Assembly: GCF_913062585.1 (NCBI RefSeq)
Contig: NZ_CAJXWX010000014.1
Location: 1 to 64,000, forward strand
DNA: 64,000 bases
DNA from: an uncultured Sphingomonas sp.
GTDB lineage: Bacteria; Pseudomonadota; Alphaproteobacteria; Sphingomonadales; Sphingomonadaceae
Reading direction: 5' to 3'
Positions 1 to 7,285 of this stretch are shown here, piece by piece. Below the pieces are notes generated by a model. The model searched no databases. It had not been told where the DNA came from and saw only the letters and a list, made by a program, of their open reading frames with translations. A program made the translations under genes and the position numbers. The first letter of the stretch is position 1. Each line of letters opens with the position of its first letter.

Positions 1-71
1 TAATGATACGGCGACCACCGAGATCTACACCTCTCTATTCGTCGGCAGCGTCAGATGTGTATAAGAGACAG
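1..71 (+). other. Illumina/Nextera adapter (sequencing artefact)
   Basis: Bases 2-30 match the Illumina P5 flow-cell oligo, 31-38 (CTCTCTAT) match an eight-base i5 index, 39-52 match the Nextera Read 1 extension, and 53-71 are the 19-bp Tn5 mosaic end (AGATGTGTATAAGAGACAG). The elements are in the order found on a library molecule. This is untrimmed adapter at the contig end, so genomic sequence begins at about base 72. Any open frame across it, such as one starting MCIRDS, is an artefact. Confidence 0.98.
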
Positions 72-196
72 CCCCCATCCCCTCCCGCTTGCGGGAGGGG
101 CGTGCTTGGTGGCAGCGACAGGCCACCGTCGCGATGGTGGGAAACGCTCTTCCGGTAACGCACCCCTCCCGCAAGCGGGAGGGGATGGGGGAGGGC
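72..196. repeat. Family B inverted pair of GC palindromes
   Basis: Two arms, 72-105 and 160-196, are near-complementary. Each is itself a hairpin of CCCCTCCCGC and GCGGGAGGGG with a very short loop, followed by GATGGGGG. The same unit recurs at 42551-42651. It follows the adapter directly, so the contig probably broke in this repeat. No gene is seen between base 72 and the RidA stop codon at 226. Confidence 0.8.
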
Positions 197-225
197 AGGG
201 CCGCAAGGGCCGCCGCCCGAGAGGA

Positions 226-702
226 TCACCCCAACTGAACGATCGCATCCACCTCGACCGCCGCACCGAGCGGCAGCACCGGCACGCCGACCGCCGAGCG
301 CGCATGACGCCCGGCATCGCCGAACAGCGACACCATCAGCTCCGACGCGCCATTGGCGACCTTGGGCTGGTCGGTGAAGTCACCGGCCGAGTTCACGAAC
401 ACGCCCAGCTTCACGATCCGCTTCACGCGGGCGAGGTCGCCGCCCAGATATTTCTTGATCTGCGCGACCAGCATCAGGCCGCACGCCTGCGCCGCCTTCT
501 GCCCATCCTCCAGCGAGACGCCGTCGCCCAGCCGCCCGGTGACGAGCTGGCCGTCGATAAAGGGCAGCTGCCCCGAAATGTGGAGAAGCCCGCCCGCCTC
601 GACGACGGGGACATAGGCGGCGACGGGGGCGGCAGCCTCCGGCAGGGTGAGGCCGAGCTGCTCGAGCGCGCGATCGATATGCGTGGTCATGGCGCGAGAC
701 AT
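226..702 (-). CDS. RidA family protein (YjgF/YER057c/UK114 type)
   Basis: A 158-residue protein with a single YjgF/RidA fold. RidA proteins are small cytosolic trimers that hydrolyse reactive enamine/imine intermediates released by PLP enzymes. The segment RSAVGVPVLPLGAAVEVDAI near the C-terminus matches the family signature. R135 corresponds to the arginine that binds substrate carboxylate in active deaminases, so activity is plausible. The start could be M1 (702) or M5 (690), and neither has a strong ribosome-binding site. It is the last gene of a minus-strand run after a HAD hydrolase, with a 34-base gap. Its true substrate is unknown. It belongs to a RidA subgroup that is longer than the roughly 130-residue archetype. 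Confidence 0.88.
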   Translation of the reverse strand: MSRAMTTHIDRALEQLGLTLPEAAAPVAAYVPVVEAGGLLHISGQLPFIDGQLVTGRLGDGVSLEDGQKAAQACGLMLVAQIKKYLGGDLARVKRIVKLGVFVNSAGDFTDQPKVANGASELMVSLFGDAGRHARSAVGVPVLPLGAAVEVDAIVQLG

Positions 703-736
703 GGCGCGCCCGCCCCGTTTCCGTCAAGCCGTCGGA

Positions 737-1363
737 TCAGGCGTCGGCAAGCTGCCCTTCGGCAAAGCGGGCGGCGATCCAGCGTTCCGCCATCCGCCAG
801 TCGTCGATCCGGGCATGGGCATCGGGCGCGGGCGGCACATGCGGTGCCATTTCCGGCTCCGATACCATGTGCAGCCGGTGGACCTGCGGCGCATGTTCGG
901 CGACCGAGGCGTGATGCTGCGGGAGGTCGTCGACGAAGACGGTGACGGGGTTGCCGTGCTCGGCGACCAGCTTCGCCACCGGCTCGCCCTTGCCGCCCGA
1001 ATTGCACTGGACGCGGTGATGGATGCCGAATCGCGCCAGCTGCTCGATGCGCGGGCTGCGGCATTCCTCGATCAGATTGGTCAGGATGACGATGTCGGCG
1101 GTTTCGGCCAGCACTCCCAGCGCTTCGGCGGCATGGGGAACGAGCGTCTGGCGCTCCATCTGGCCGGGGAAGAAGCCGTGGAGCAGGTCCCAGGTCTCGG
1201 CATGGCTCAATTCCGGCCCGCCGCTCCGCCGGGTCATCGCGCCGAAAAAGTCATGCCGGTCGAGCGCGAAGTCGATGTCGTGCGATTCGTCCAGCCAGGT
1301 GCGGAAATGGCGGACCATATGGACGAGCACCTCGTCGCAGTCGCAGATCAGCAGCGGCTTCAT
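737..1363 (-). CDS. HAD-superfamily hydrolase
   Basis: A 208-residue protein that starts MKPLLICDCDEVL, with the HAD motif I aspartates at D8 and D10. A later LTN segment fits motif II, and VFVDDLPQH fits the acidic motif IV. It is likely a cytosolic phosphatase of unknown substrate. A longer frame reaches 1429, but its upstream part is Arg/Pro-rich and overlaps the DUF3572 gene. The ATG at 1363 overlaps that gene's stop as ATGA, which supports translational coupling. RidA follows downstream. Confidence 0.82.
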   Translation of the reverse strand: MKPLLICDCDEVLVHMVRHFRTWLDESHDIDFALDRHDFFGAMTRRSGGPELSHAETWDLLHGFFPGQMERQTLVPHAAEALGVLAETADIVILTNLIEECRSPRIEQLARFGIHHRVQCNSGGKGEPVAKLVAEHGNPVTVFVDDLPQHHASVAEHAPQVHRLHMVSEPEMAPHVPPAPDAHARIDDWRMAERWIAARFAEGQLADA

Positions 1364-1632
1364 GCGGCCTCCAGCGTCCGGCGCGCGGCGACCAGCGCCT
1401 CGGGGCGGACGCCCAGCGAATCGGCGCATTCGATCAGGTCGGCCTCATGCCCCTCCAGGAACGACAGGATCGCGGCCAGCACGCCCGGCTCGCCCGCCCC
1501 GCCGCGCAGTTCCTCGACCGACAGGCCGGTCAGCGCCAGCAGCCGCTCGGCCCGCGACGGGCTTTGCAGCGTCCAGACCAGTGCCTGAAGCGCCAGCGGC
1601 ATCGCGCGCTCGATTGTATCCGGTCCGGGCAT
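1360..1632 (-). CDS. DUF3572-type small protein
   Basis: A 90-residue, largely alpha-helical protein (MPGPDTIERAMPLALQALVW at the start). It resembles the DUF3572 family of short alphaproteobacterial proteins of unknown function. It contains no membrane segment or catalytic motif. It is divergent from the receiver gene at 1668 across a 35-base gap and leads the minus-strand run DUF3572-HAD-RidA, overlapping the HAD start by four bases. The family assignment is from memory of the sequence style, and the function is unknown. Confidence 0.7.
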   Translation of the reverse strand: MPGPDTIERAMPLALQALVWTLQSPSRAERLLALTGLSVEELRGGAGEPGVLAAILSFLEGHEADLIECADSLGVRPEALVAARRTLEAA

Positions 1633-1667
1633 TGCCTATCGTCCCCTCGCTAAATGGTGGAGCCCGC

Positions 1668-2030
1668 GTGACAAGAAAGGTGCTCGTTGTCGAGGACAAC
1701 GAACTCAATCTGAAACTCTTCTGCGACCTGCTGCGCGCCCACGGCTTCATCGCCGAGCCGGTGCGCGACGGGCGCGAGGCCGTCGCGCGCGCGCGCGAGG
1801 TGCAGCCCGACCTGATCATCATGGACATCCAGATGCCGCATGTGACCGGATACGAGCTGATCCTGGAGCTGAAGGCCGACGAGGACCTGCGCCGCATCCC
1901 GGTGATGGCGGTGACCGCTTATGCCGGCCGCGACGACGAGGACCGGATCCGCGCGGCGGGGGCGGATTCCTATGTGTCCAAGCCGATTAGTCTGATGCGC
2001 TTCATGGAGGCGGTGAACGGTTTGTTGTGA
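1668..2030 (+). CDS. DivK-like single-domain response regulator
   Basis: A 120-residue stand-alone CheY-like receiver. The acidic pair is E9/D10, the phospho-acceptor is D53 (IIMDIQMP), the switch threonine is T83 (AVTAYA) and the conserved lysine is K105 (SKPI). It has no output domain. Its length and sequence resemble DivK, which in Caulobacter relays phosphate signals that control CtrA and cell polarity. The start is GTG at 1668, with GGAG five bases upstream. The longer frame to 1023 is a shadow of the minus-strand genes. The partner gene pleD is not adjacent here, so the divK assignment is probable rather than certain. Confidence 0.85.
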   Translation: MTRKVLVVEDNELNLKLFCDLLRAHGFIAEPVRDGREAVARAREVQPDLIIMDIQMPHVTGYELILELKADEDLRRIPVMAVTAYAGRDDEDRIRAAGADSYVSKPISLMRFMEAVNGLL

Positions 2031-2064
2031 GGGGCCCCCACTGCGCCTGTCTCACTCCCACCGC

Positions 2065-2154
2065 CCGTTCGCACTGAGCGAAGTCGAAGTGCACGCCCCG
2101 AACCTATGCCGCGCGCGTCATCCCATGGCCTTCGACTTCGCTCAGGCTGAACGG
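2065..2154. repeat. Family A inverted repeat (locus A1)
   Basis: The left arm (2065-2089, CCGTTCGCACTGAGCGAAG start) and right arm (2129-2154, CTTCGACTTCGCTCAGGC core) pair with about two or three mismatches around a loop of about 40 bases. It lies between the convergent receiver gene and the small membrane protein gene and could act as a bidirectional terminator. Confidence 0.8.
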
Positions 2155-2187
2155 GGGGTGGGGCGAGCAAAATGCCCGCTATGGTGG

Positions 2188-2517
2188 TTAGCGGGCATAA
2201 AGCGGCCGACGAACAACCGTGCCCAAGATTGCCAATAGAATTACAAGGACTGCACATGAGATAATGTACGGTCTTGGATGTGACGAGTTCGTCAAGAAGC
2301 CGATCACCATGTACGAAATTGCCAAGCTTAGAGGCGGGAGAACGCGAGAGCGGGTGAGGATTAAAGACGAAAGGCTGCCCACGGAGCCTAAAGCAAAGAT
2401 AGCGCGCAATGTTGGGATTTTTCCGTCATTGAACGGCCAGACATTTGTGAGCTCGAACGCCAACCAGCCGGCAAAGAGGAGCGCGAGGGCTAAAGCGATG
2501 CAGATCAGGCGCGCCAT
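2188..2517 (-). CDS. Small hypothetical membrane protein
   Basis: A 109-residue protein (MARLICIALALALLFAGWLA at the start) with about four hydrophobic segments, near residues 3-20, 37-55, 60-76 and 84-102, so it is probably an inner-membrane protein. No family is recognised. The frame continues upstream to 2721, but that part lies in the MITE-like element and is not membrane-like, so the ATG at 2517 is preferred. Base composition is visibly AT-richer than that of neighbouring genes, which suggests acquired DNA. Coding status is moderately supported. Confidence 0.5.
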   Translation of the reverse strand: MARLICIALALALLFAGWLAFELTNVWPFNDGKIPTLRAIFALGSVGSLSSLILTRSRVLPPLSLAISYMVIGFLTNSSHPRPYIISCAVLVILLAILGTVVRRPLYAR

Positions 2518-2557
2518 GCCCCACTTTGCCCTCAGTGCGATAAGTCCGCAACTGGGC

Positions 2558-2725
2558 GATTGTGTTGAAAAACTCCACCGGGGATCGACCATCGTCGATG
2601 GTGCACAATTATGCTGTGCCAACGACAATGTCACCGCAGTTAGATTGCGCTTCGCGGCCGTTCGATAATCGATAGTTTTGCTGTGGGGCTCACCATCCGG
2701 ACCGCGGGAGTTTTTCAACACAATC
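2558..2725. mobile_element. MITE-like element, 168 bp
   Basis: Perfect 19-bp terminal inverted repeats lie at 2558-2576 (GATTGTGTTGAAAAACTCC) and 2707-2725 (its reverse complement). They are flanked by a 4-bp direct repeat, GGGC, at 2554-2557 and 2726-2729, which looks like a target-site duplication. The 130-bp interior encodes no transposase. This is the structure of a non-autonomous miniature transposable element. The parental insertion sequence is not identified. Confidence 0.75.
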
Positions 2726-2754
2726 GGGCGAAAGCGGACCCCGCCGCCCCACCC

Positions 2755-3450
2755 TCAGTCCTCCGAATCATCCTCGACCACCGCCGCCTTCCGCCCCTTG
2801 AACCCCTGCGCCACGACGAACCATTCCACCGAGCCCTTGCGGCTCGACGGCGGCTTGGCGTGCTTCACGGTCGCGAAGTGGCGCTTCATTTCGGCGACGA
2901 GTTGCGAGTCGGCGCCACCCGCGAACACCTTCGACACGAACACCCCGCCGGGCGCCAGCACGTCGCAGGCAAAGGCGAAGGCCGTCTCGACCAGGCCCAT
3001 GGTGCGCAAAGCATCGGTCTGCGGATGGCCGACGGTGTTGGCCGCCATGTCCGACATCACCAGATCGGGCGTCCCCCCCAGCGCTTCCATCAGCTTGCCC
3101 GGCGCGGCATCGTCCATGAAGTCCATCTCGAAGATGGTGACGCCGTCGATCGGGTCGACCGGCAACAGGTCGATGCCGACCACGCTGGCGTTGGGCAGCT
3201 TGCGTCGCACCACCTGGCTCCAGCCGCCCGGCGCGATGCCGAGGTCGATGATCCGCTTCTTGCCGCGCAGGAAGCCGAATCGTTCGTCCAGTTCGATCAG
3301 CTTGTACGCCGCACGGCTGCGATACCCCTCCGCCTTGGCACGGCGGACATAGGGGTCGTTCAGCTGGCGCTCGAGCCAGCGGGTCGATTGGGCGGTCCGC
3401 TTCCGGGCGGTGCGCACGCGCTGGTGCAGCCCTGCATTGCCTCTGCTCAC
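2755..3450 (-). CDS. rlmE: 23S rRNA 2'-O-ribose U2552 methyltransferase
   Basis: A 231-residue RlmE/FtsJ-type SAM methyltransferase. It 2'-O-methylates U2552 of 23S rRNA during late assembly of the 50S subunit. The K-D-K-E catalytic tetrad is readable as K50 (RAAYKLIELDE), D134 (MSDMAAN), K174 (FVSKVFAGG) and E209 (GSVEWFVVAQGFKG). The SAM-binding loop is DLGIAPGGWSQV. The GTG start at 3450 overlaps the ppx stop codon as GTGA, which rejects the longer frame to 3600. Regulation is probably coupled to ppx. Confidence 0.95.
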   Translation of the reverse strand: MSRGNAGLHQRVRTARKRTAQSTRWLERQLNDPYVRRAKAEGYRSRAAYKLIELDERFGFLRGKKRIIDLGIAPGGWSQVVRRKLPNASVVGIDLLPVDPIDGVTIFEMDFMDDAAPGKLMEALGGTPDLVMSDMAANTVGHPQTDALRTMGLVETAFAFACDVLAPGGVFVSKVFAGGADSQLVAEMKRHFATVKHAKPPSSRKGSVEWFVVAQGFKGRKAAVVEDDSED

Positions 3451-4493
3451 GGTCTGGCGATTCCCATCAAACGGCGCAGGATTCCCTCGCGAATCCCACG
3501 GTCGGCGATCCCTAGCCGCTCGGCGGGCCAGAGGTCCAATATCGTCTCCAGGATGGCGCAGCCCGCCACCACCAGATCGGCGCGTTCGGGGCCGATGCAC
3601 GCCACCTTGCCGCGCGCGGCCAGGCTCTTCTTCGACAGGTCGGCGCTGATCTCGCGCATCGCGGAGGTCGGCACGATCAGCCCGTCGACCGCGTTACGGT
3701 CATAATGGCTGAGCCCCAGATGCACGCTGCCCAGCGTCGTCACCGTGCCGCTGGTGCCGAGTAGCCGCGGCCGCTTCAGATTCTTCGGCAGCCGCGCGGC
3801 GAAATCGGCGAAGCTGTCCGCAACGATCCCGCGCATCCGCCCATAGGCGGCCAGTCGCCCCGCCTCGCCCTCGCCGCCGCCCGCGCTTTCGGTCAGCGAG
3901 ACGACGCCCCAGGGCGCCGAATGCCAGTCGAGGATACGCGGCACTGCCCCGCGCGTGTCGACCAGCACCAGTTCGGTCGACCCGCCGCCGATGTCGAAGA
4001 CCAGGGCCGGATCCTCGCCCGGCTCGATCAGCGCGTGGCAGCCGAGCACCGCCAGCCGCGCCTCTTCCTCGGCGGAGATGATGTCCAGATGGATGCCCGT
4101 CTCCGCCAGCGCGCGCGCGATGAAGGCCGGGCCGTTGGCGGCGCGGCGGCACGCCTCGGTCGCAACCGCGCGTGACAAGGTGACGTTGCGGCGCTTCAGT
4201 TTGTCGGCGCAGACGCGAAGCGCGGCGATGGTCCGGTCGATCGCCGCGTCGGACAGCCGGCCGGTCGTCGCCAGCCCTTCGCCTAGCCGTACGATCCGCG
4301 AAAAGGCGTCGACGACGGCAAAGCCGCCGCCCTGCGGCCGCGCGATCAGCAGGCGGCAATTATTGGTGCCCAGGTCGAGCGCGGCATAGGCCTGCGCATC
4401 CGACCACCGGCCACGCTGGGGCCGGGGAGGCGGTGCCGAACGGGCAGGGGGCTTGGCCTGCCGGTACGGCCTTCGGGTGGGAACATCCCCCAT
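3447..4493 (-). CDS. ppx: Ppx/GppA family phosphatase (exopolyphosphatase)
   Basis: A 348-residue member of the ASKHA-fold Ppx/GppA family, which hydrolyses polyphosphate or pppGpp. The phosphate-binding motif DLGTNNCRLL is at 40-49, the catalytic acidic segment SAEEEARL is around 140-147, and GGGSTEL is at 169-175. The first 30 residues are Pro/Arg-rich and probably disordered. It lacks the long C-terminal HD-like extension of E. coli Ppx, so it is the short form. Whether the substrate is polyphosphate or pppGpp cannot be decided from sequence. It is co-transcribed with rlmE, a common pairing in this group. Confidence 0.9.
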   Translation of the reverse strand: MGDVPTRRPYRQAKPPARSAPPPRPQRGRWSDAQAYAALDLGTNNCRLLIARPQGGGFAVVDAFSRIVRLGEGLATTGRLSDAAIDRTIAALRVCADKLKRRNVTLSRAVATEACRRAANGPAFIARALAETGIHLDIISAEEEARLAVLGCHALIEPGEDPALVFDIGGGSTELVLVDTRGAVPRILDWHSAPWGVVSLTESAGGGEGEAGRLAAYGRMRGIVADSFADFAARLPKNLKRPRLLGTSGTVTTLGSVHLGLSHYDRNAVDGLIVPTSAMREISADLSKKSLAARGKVACIGPERADLVVAGCAILETILDLWPAERLGIADRGIREGILRRLMGIARP

Positions 4494-4663
4494 CGCCGTA
4501 TCTCGCTTATTCTGTTCTATCCGTCACGAACATGAGCGTTCGCCGGTGCTTGGTCCCCAAGGTAGCGAGTCGGCACCGCCGCGACAAGACGGGTGGAGCC
4601 CCAAGCCCCGCAAATCGGGTTGACATCCCCGATTCGCCCGCCTAGAGGCACGCCCCTGTCCGA

Positions 4664-4737
4664 TGCCCCGTCGTCTAAAGGTAAGACCACGGACTCTGAC
4701 TCCGTTAATTGAGGTTCGAATCCTCACGGGGCATCCA
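4664..4737 (+). tRNA. tRNA-Gln (anticodon CTG)
   Basis: The acceptor stem TGCCCCG (4664-4670) pairs with CGGGGCA (4727-4733), and the CCA end is encoded (4735-4737). The five-bp anticodon stem ACGGA/TCCGT closes the loop CTCTGAC, which gives anticodon CTG for CAG codons. The T-arm has GGTTCGAATCC. A first base of T paired with A is usual for tRNA-Gln. Confidence 0.96.
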
Positions 4738-5063
4738 GATCCTTCCGAAAAATCCAGATCGCATCTTGCTCTGATCCAGGGCAGCCGATCCGTGCGTCGG
4801 TCAGATGGTGCGGCATTGTTCCCGCGGGTCGCTATCGTATCTAGGGATCGCGATCCGGGCCGAATGAAAGCCGGGAGCGAAAATCGGTTCGCCACGGGCA
4901 AGCCGTCTTCCGCGAGAGCCGCTATGGCGATCCTGCCCCCCATAAGAATTTGTGACCCGGTCGACGCGCGCTGCCAAGACGATGCGCCTGCGTGATTCGA
5001 CAAAGGACAGGACCTGCGCAGTCCTTGGGCCGTGTTCCGAAAGCAACGCGACAAACACGTGTC
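4738..5063. other. Intergenic stretch without a gene
   Basis: Between the two tRNA genes I see no credible coding frame, no integrase remnant and no repeat of the four families. Short open frames on both strands lack ribosome-binding sites and recognisable products. Confidence 0.6.
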
Positions 5064-5087
5064 GGCGGCTGTCTTTCGACAGCCGCC
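5064..5087 (-). terminator. Perfect hairpin downstream of tRNA-Leu
   Basis: GGCGGCTGTC (5064-5073) and GACAGCCGCC (5078-5087) form a 10-bp perfect stem with a four-base loop. It lies 26 bases beyond the tRNA-Leu 3' end on the minus strand and is a plausible terminator or processing barrier. No clear U-run follows. Confidence 0.55.
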
Positions 5088-5113
5088 TCACATTTTCCAC
5101 CAATGTTGGAAAG

Positions 5114-5200
5114 TGGTGCCCAGAAGAGGACTCGAACCTCCACGACCTTGCGATCGCCAGCACCTGAAGCTGGTGCGTCTACCAATTCCGCCATCTGGGC
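5114..5200 (-). tRNA. tRNA-Leu (anticodon CAG)
   Basis: On the minus strand, acceptor GCCCAGA (5200-5194) pairs with TCTGGGC (5124-5118), followed by A and an encoded CCA. The anticodon stem CCAGC/GCTGG closes the loop TTCAGGT, which gives anticodon CAG. The long variable arm and 87-nt length are typical of a class II tRNA-Leu. Confidence 0.96.
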
Positions 5201-5304
5201 ACGGGGTAGGCCCGCGCCTTTAGGGTAGGGTTCGAATCCTTGTCAACGGCTTTTTTGCGGGGCAAAGGGGCGGGGCACAAAAAATTTGGCGAATAAGGAC
5301 GGGC

Positions 5305-6237
5305 ATGACGAACAAGCTGGTGACGTTGATCGGCGGCGGGGGGTTCCTGGGTCGCTATGTCGCACGCGAACTGATGCGCGATGGAACCCGGGTGCGGGTG
5401 GCGCAGCGCGATCCGCGCCAGGCCTATTTCCTGCGCACCCAGGGCGGGCTGGGCCAGACCCAGTTCGTCGCCGTCGATATCGCCCGGCCGGATACGGTCG
5501 CGCGCGCGGTCGAGGGCGCGGATGCGGTCGTCAATCTGGTCGGCGTGATGGGCGGCAATATGCAGGCCATCCATGTCGAGGGCGCGCGCACCGTGGCCGA
5601 GGCGGCGTACAAGGCGGGCGCGCAGGCGCTGGTCCATGTCTCGGCGATCGGCGCGGACGAGCATGGCGCGGCCGCCTATGCGCGGTCCAAGGGGCAGGGT
5701 GAGGCCGCCGTGCGCCAGGCCTTTCCGAACGCCACCATCCTGCGCCCCTCGATCGTGTTCGGGCGCGAGGATCAGTTCGTGAACCGGTTCGCGGGTATGG
5801 TCTCGGCGCCGATCGTGCCGATCCTGCGCCCGGGCGTGAAATTCCAGCCGGTGTTCGCCGGCGATGTCGGCGAGGCGGTGGCGAATGCGCTGCGCGATCC
5901 CGAATCGCATGGCGGCAAGACCTATGAGCTGGGCGGGCCGGACGTGATTTCGATGGGCGAGCTGGTCCGCTGGATCGCCAAGACGCTGGGTCGCAAGCCG
6001 AACTTCGTCGAGCTGCCGGACGTTGCGGGCGCGCTGCTCGCCCGGCTGCCGGGCTCGCCGATCAGCCGGGACCAGTGGCTGATGCTGCAGGCGGACAATG
6101 TCGTGTCCGCCGGTCAGCCGGGCCTGGCCGAGCTGGGCGTGACGGCGGAGCCGCTGGCGACCGTGGCGCCCGAATATCTGATCCGTTTCCGCAAGGCGGG
6201 TCGGTTCGGGCGACGGGCCGAGACGCTGGCGGCCTGA
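5305..6237 (+). CDS. NDUFA9-like NAD(P)-binding Rossmann protein
   Basis: A 310-residue atypical short-chain dehydrogenase/reductase (NmrA/NDUFA9-like). The dinucleotide-binding loop LIGGGGFLGRYVA is at residues 8-20. HVSAIGAD and the YARSKGQGE segment follow, in place of the classical YxxxK. Mitochondrial NDUFA9 is an accessory subunit of complex I. Bacterial homologues are usually annotated complex I NDUFA9 subunit family or NAD-dependent epimerase, with unproved roles. The start ATG is at 5305. It ends at a strong terminator before uppP, so the two genes are probably separate units. Confidence 0.85.
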   Translation: MTNKLVTLIGGGGFLGRYVARELMRDGTRVRVAQRDPRQAYFLRTQGGLGQTQFVAVDIARPDTVARAVEGADAVVNLVGVMGGNMQAIHVEGARTVAEAAYKAGAQALVHVSAIGADEHGAAAYARSKGQGEAAVRQAFPNATILRPSIVFGREDQFVNRFAGMVSAPIVPILRPGVKFQPVFAGDVGEAVANALRDPESHGGKTYELGGPDVISMGELVRWIAKTLGRKPNFVELPDVAGALLARLPGSPISRDQWLMLQADNVVSAGQPGLAELGVTAEPLATVAPEYLIRFRKAGRFGRRAETLAA

Positions 6238-6274
6238 ACCGTCCCACCTTAACAGTCTTTATCATTTCGCTGAC

Positions 6275-6304
6275 AGCCCCGTCGCCTTATGGCGGCGGGG
6301 CTTT
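6275..6304 (+). terminator. Rho-independent terminator
   Basis: The stem AGCCCCGTCGCC / GGCGGCGGGGCT has a TTAT loop and one G-U pair, and is followed by TTT. It lies 37 bases after the NDUFA9-like stop codon and 18 bases before the uppP start, so it separates the two genes. Confidence 0.8.
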
Positions 6305-6322
6305 ATTGCTGGGGGACCCCTC

Positions 6323-7132
6323 GTGAACGACCTGATAGCCGCCATCATCCTCGGGATCGTCGAGGGTGTCACCGAATTCCTGCCGGTGTCCTCCACCGGC
6401 CACCTCATCCTGGCGGGCGCGCTGCTCGGCTATGACGATGCGCGGTGGCAGATGTTCAACATCGTCATCCAGCTGGGCGCGATCCTGGCGGTCGTCGTCC
6501 TCTACTGGCGGACCTTCTGGACGGTCATGGTGGGGCTCGCCAAGGGTGATCCCGGCTCGATCCGCTTCGTGCGCAACCTGCTGATCGCCTTCATTCCCGC
6601 CGCGGTCATCGGCGTGCTGGCGAAGAAACATATCGAGGCGCTGCTGCTCCAGCCCAAGGTGGTCGCGATCGCGCTGATCGTCGGCGGCATCGCGATCCTG
6701 GTGATCGAGCGGCTGGTCAAGCCCGGCAATACGCGCGGCATCGCGGCGGTCCCGGCGAAGACCGCGCTGGGCGTCGGTTTCCTTCAGTGCCTGGCGATGA
6801 TCCCGGGCGTCAGCCGTTCGGGCGCGACGATCCTGGGTGCGCTGACCCTGGGGGTCGAGCGGCGCACGGCGGCCGAGTTCAGCTTCTTCCTCGCCATCCC
6901 CACCATGCTGGGCGCGAGCGTGGTCGAGACGGCGGGACATCTCGACCAGATGCGGGCTGGGAACAGCGTCGGGCCGCTGGAGATCGCGATCGGCTTCGTC
7001 GTGGCGTTCATCGTCGCCTTGCTGGTCGTGCGCTGGTTCGTCGGGATCGTCGGCAAGCATGGCTTCGGGCCCTTTGCCTGGTATCGAATCGTCGCGGGCA
7101 GCATCGCTCTCGCCCTGCTGACGCTGCATTGA
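6323..7132 (+). CDS. uppP: Undecaprenyl-diphosphatase
   Basis: A 269-residue integral membrane phosphatase (UppP/BacA) that recycles undecaprenyl pyrophosphate to the monophosphate for peptidoglycan and other envelope polymers. Family motif 1, EGVTEFLPVSSTGH, is at residues 14-27. Motif 2, PGVSRSGAT, is at 161-169 and includes the catalytic arginine R165. About seven or eight hydrophobic segments are seen. The GTG start at 6323 is preceded by GGGGGA. Overexpression of this family is known to confer bacitracin resistance elsewhere. Confidence 0.96.
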   Translation: MNDLIAAIILGIVEGVTEFLPVSSTGHLILAGALLGYDDARWQMFNIVIQLGAILAVVVLYWRTFWTVMVGLAKGDPGSIRFVRNLLIAFIPAAVIGVLAKKHIEALLLQPKVVAIALIVGGIAILVIERLVKPGNTRGIAAVPAKTALGVGFLQCLAMIPGVSRSGATILGALTLGVERRTAAEFSFFLAIPTMLGASVVETAGHLDQMRAGNSVGPLEIAIGFVVAFIVALLVVRWFVGIVGKHGFGPFAWYRIVAGSIALALLTLH

Positions 7133-7285
7133 TGCCGAAGCGGCCCTAGTTTATTGCGTTCCACTCGCAATAAGGGGGTGGCTGGTCCAAAATGCTAGTT
7201 AAATAGGGCATATAGACTGTCTCATATGTCGATTTGCCGGTGACATAGGGTCGTTCGCGCAATATCCGCATCTTCGGAGGCGCAT

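Noticed and set aside
55..945. A 296-residue plus-strand frame starting MCIRDSPHPL
   Set aside because: It starts in the sequencing adapter, crosses a repeat and runs antisense to the RidA and HAD genes.
2518..2721. N-terminal extension of the small membrane protein
   Set aside because: The extension lies in the MITE-like element and lacks membrane-protein character. The ATG at 2517 begins the hydrophobic sequence.
4664..5200. A possible tRNA-associated integration site
   Set aside because: No integrase, no direct repeat of a tRNA 3' end and no foreign cargo are visible near either tRNA gene.
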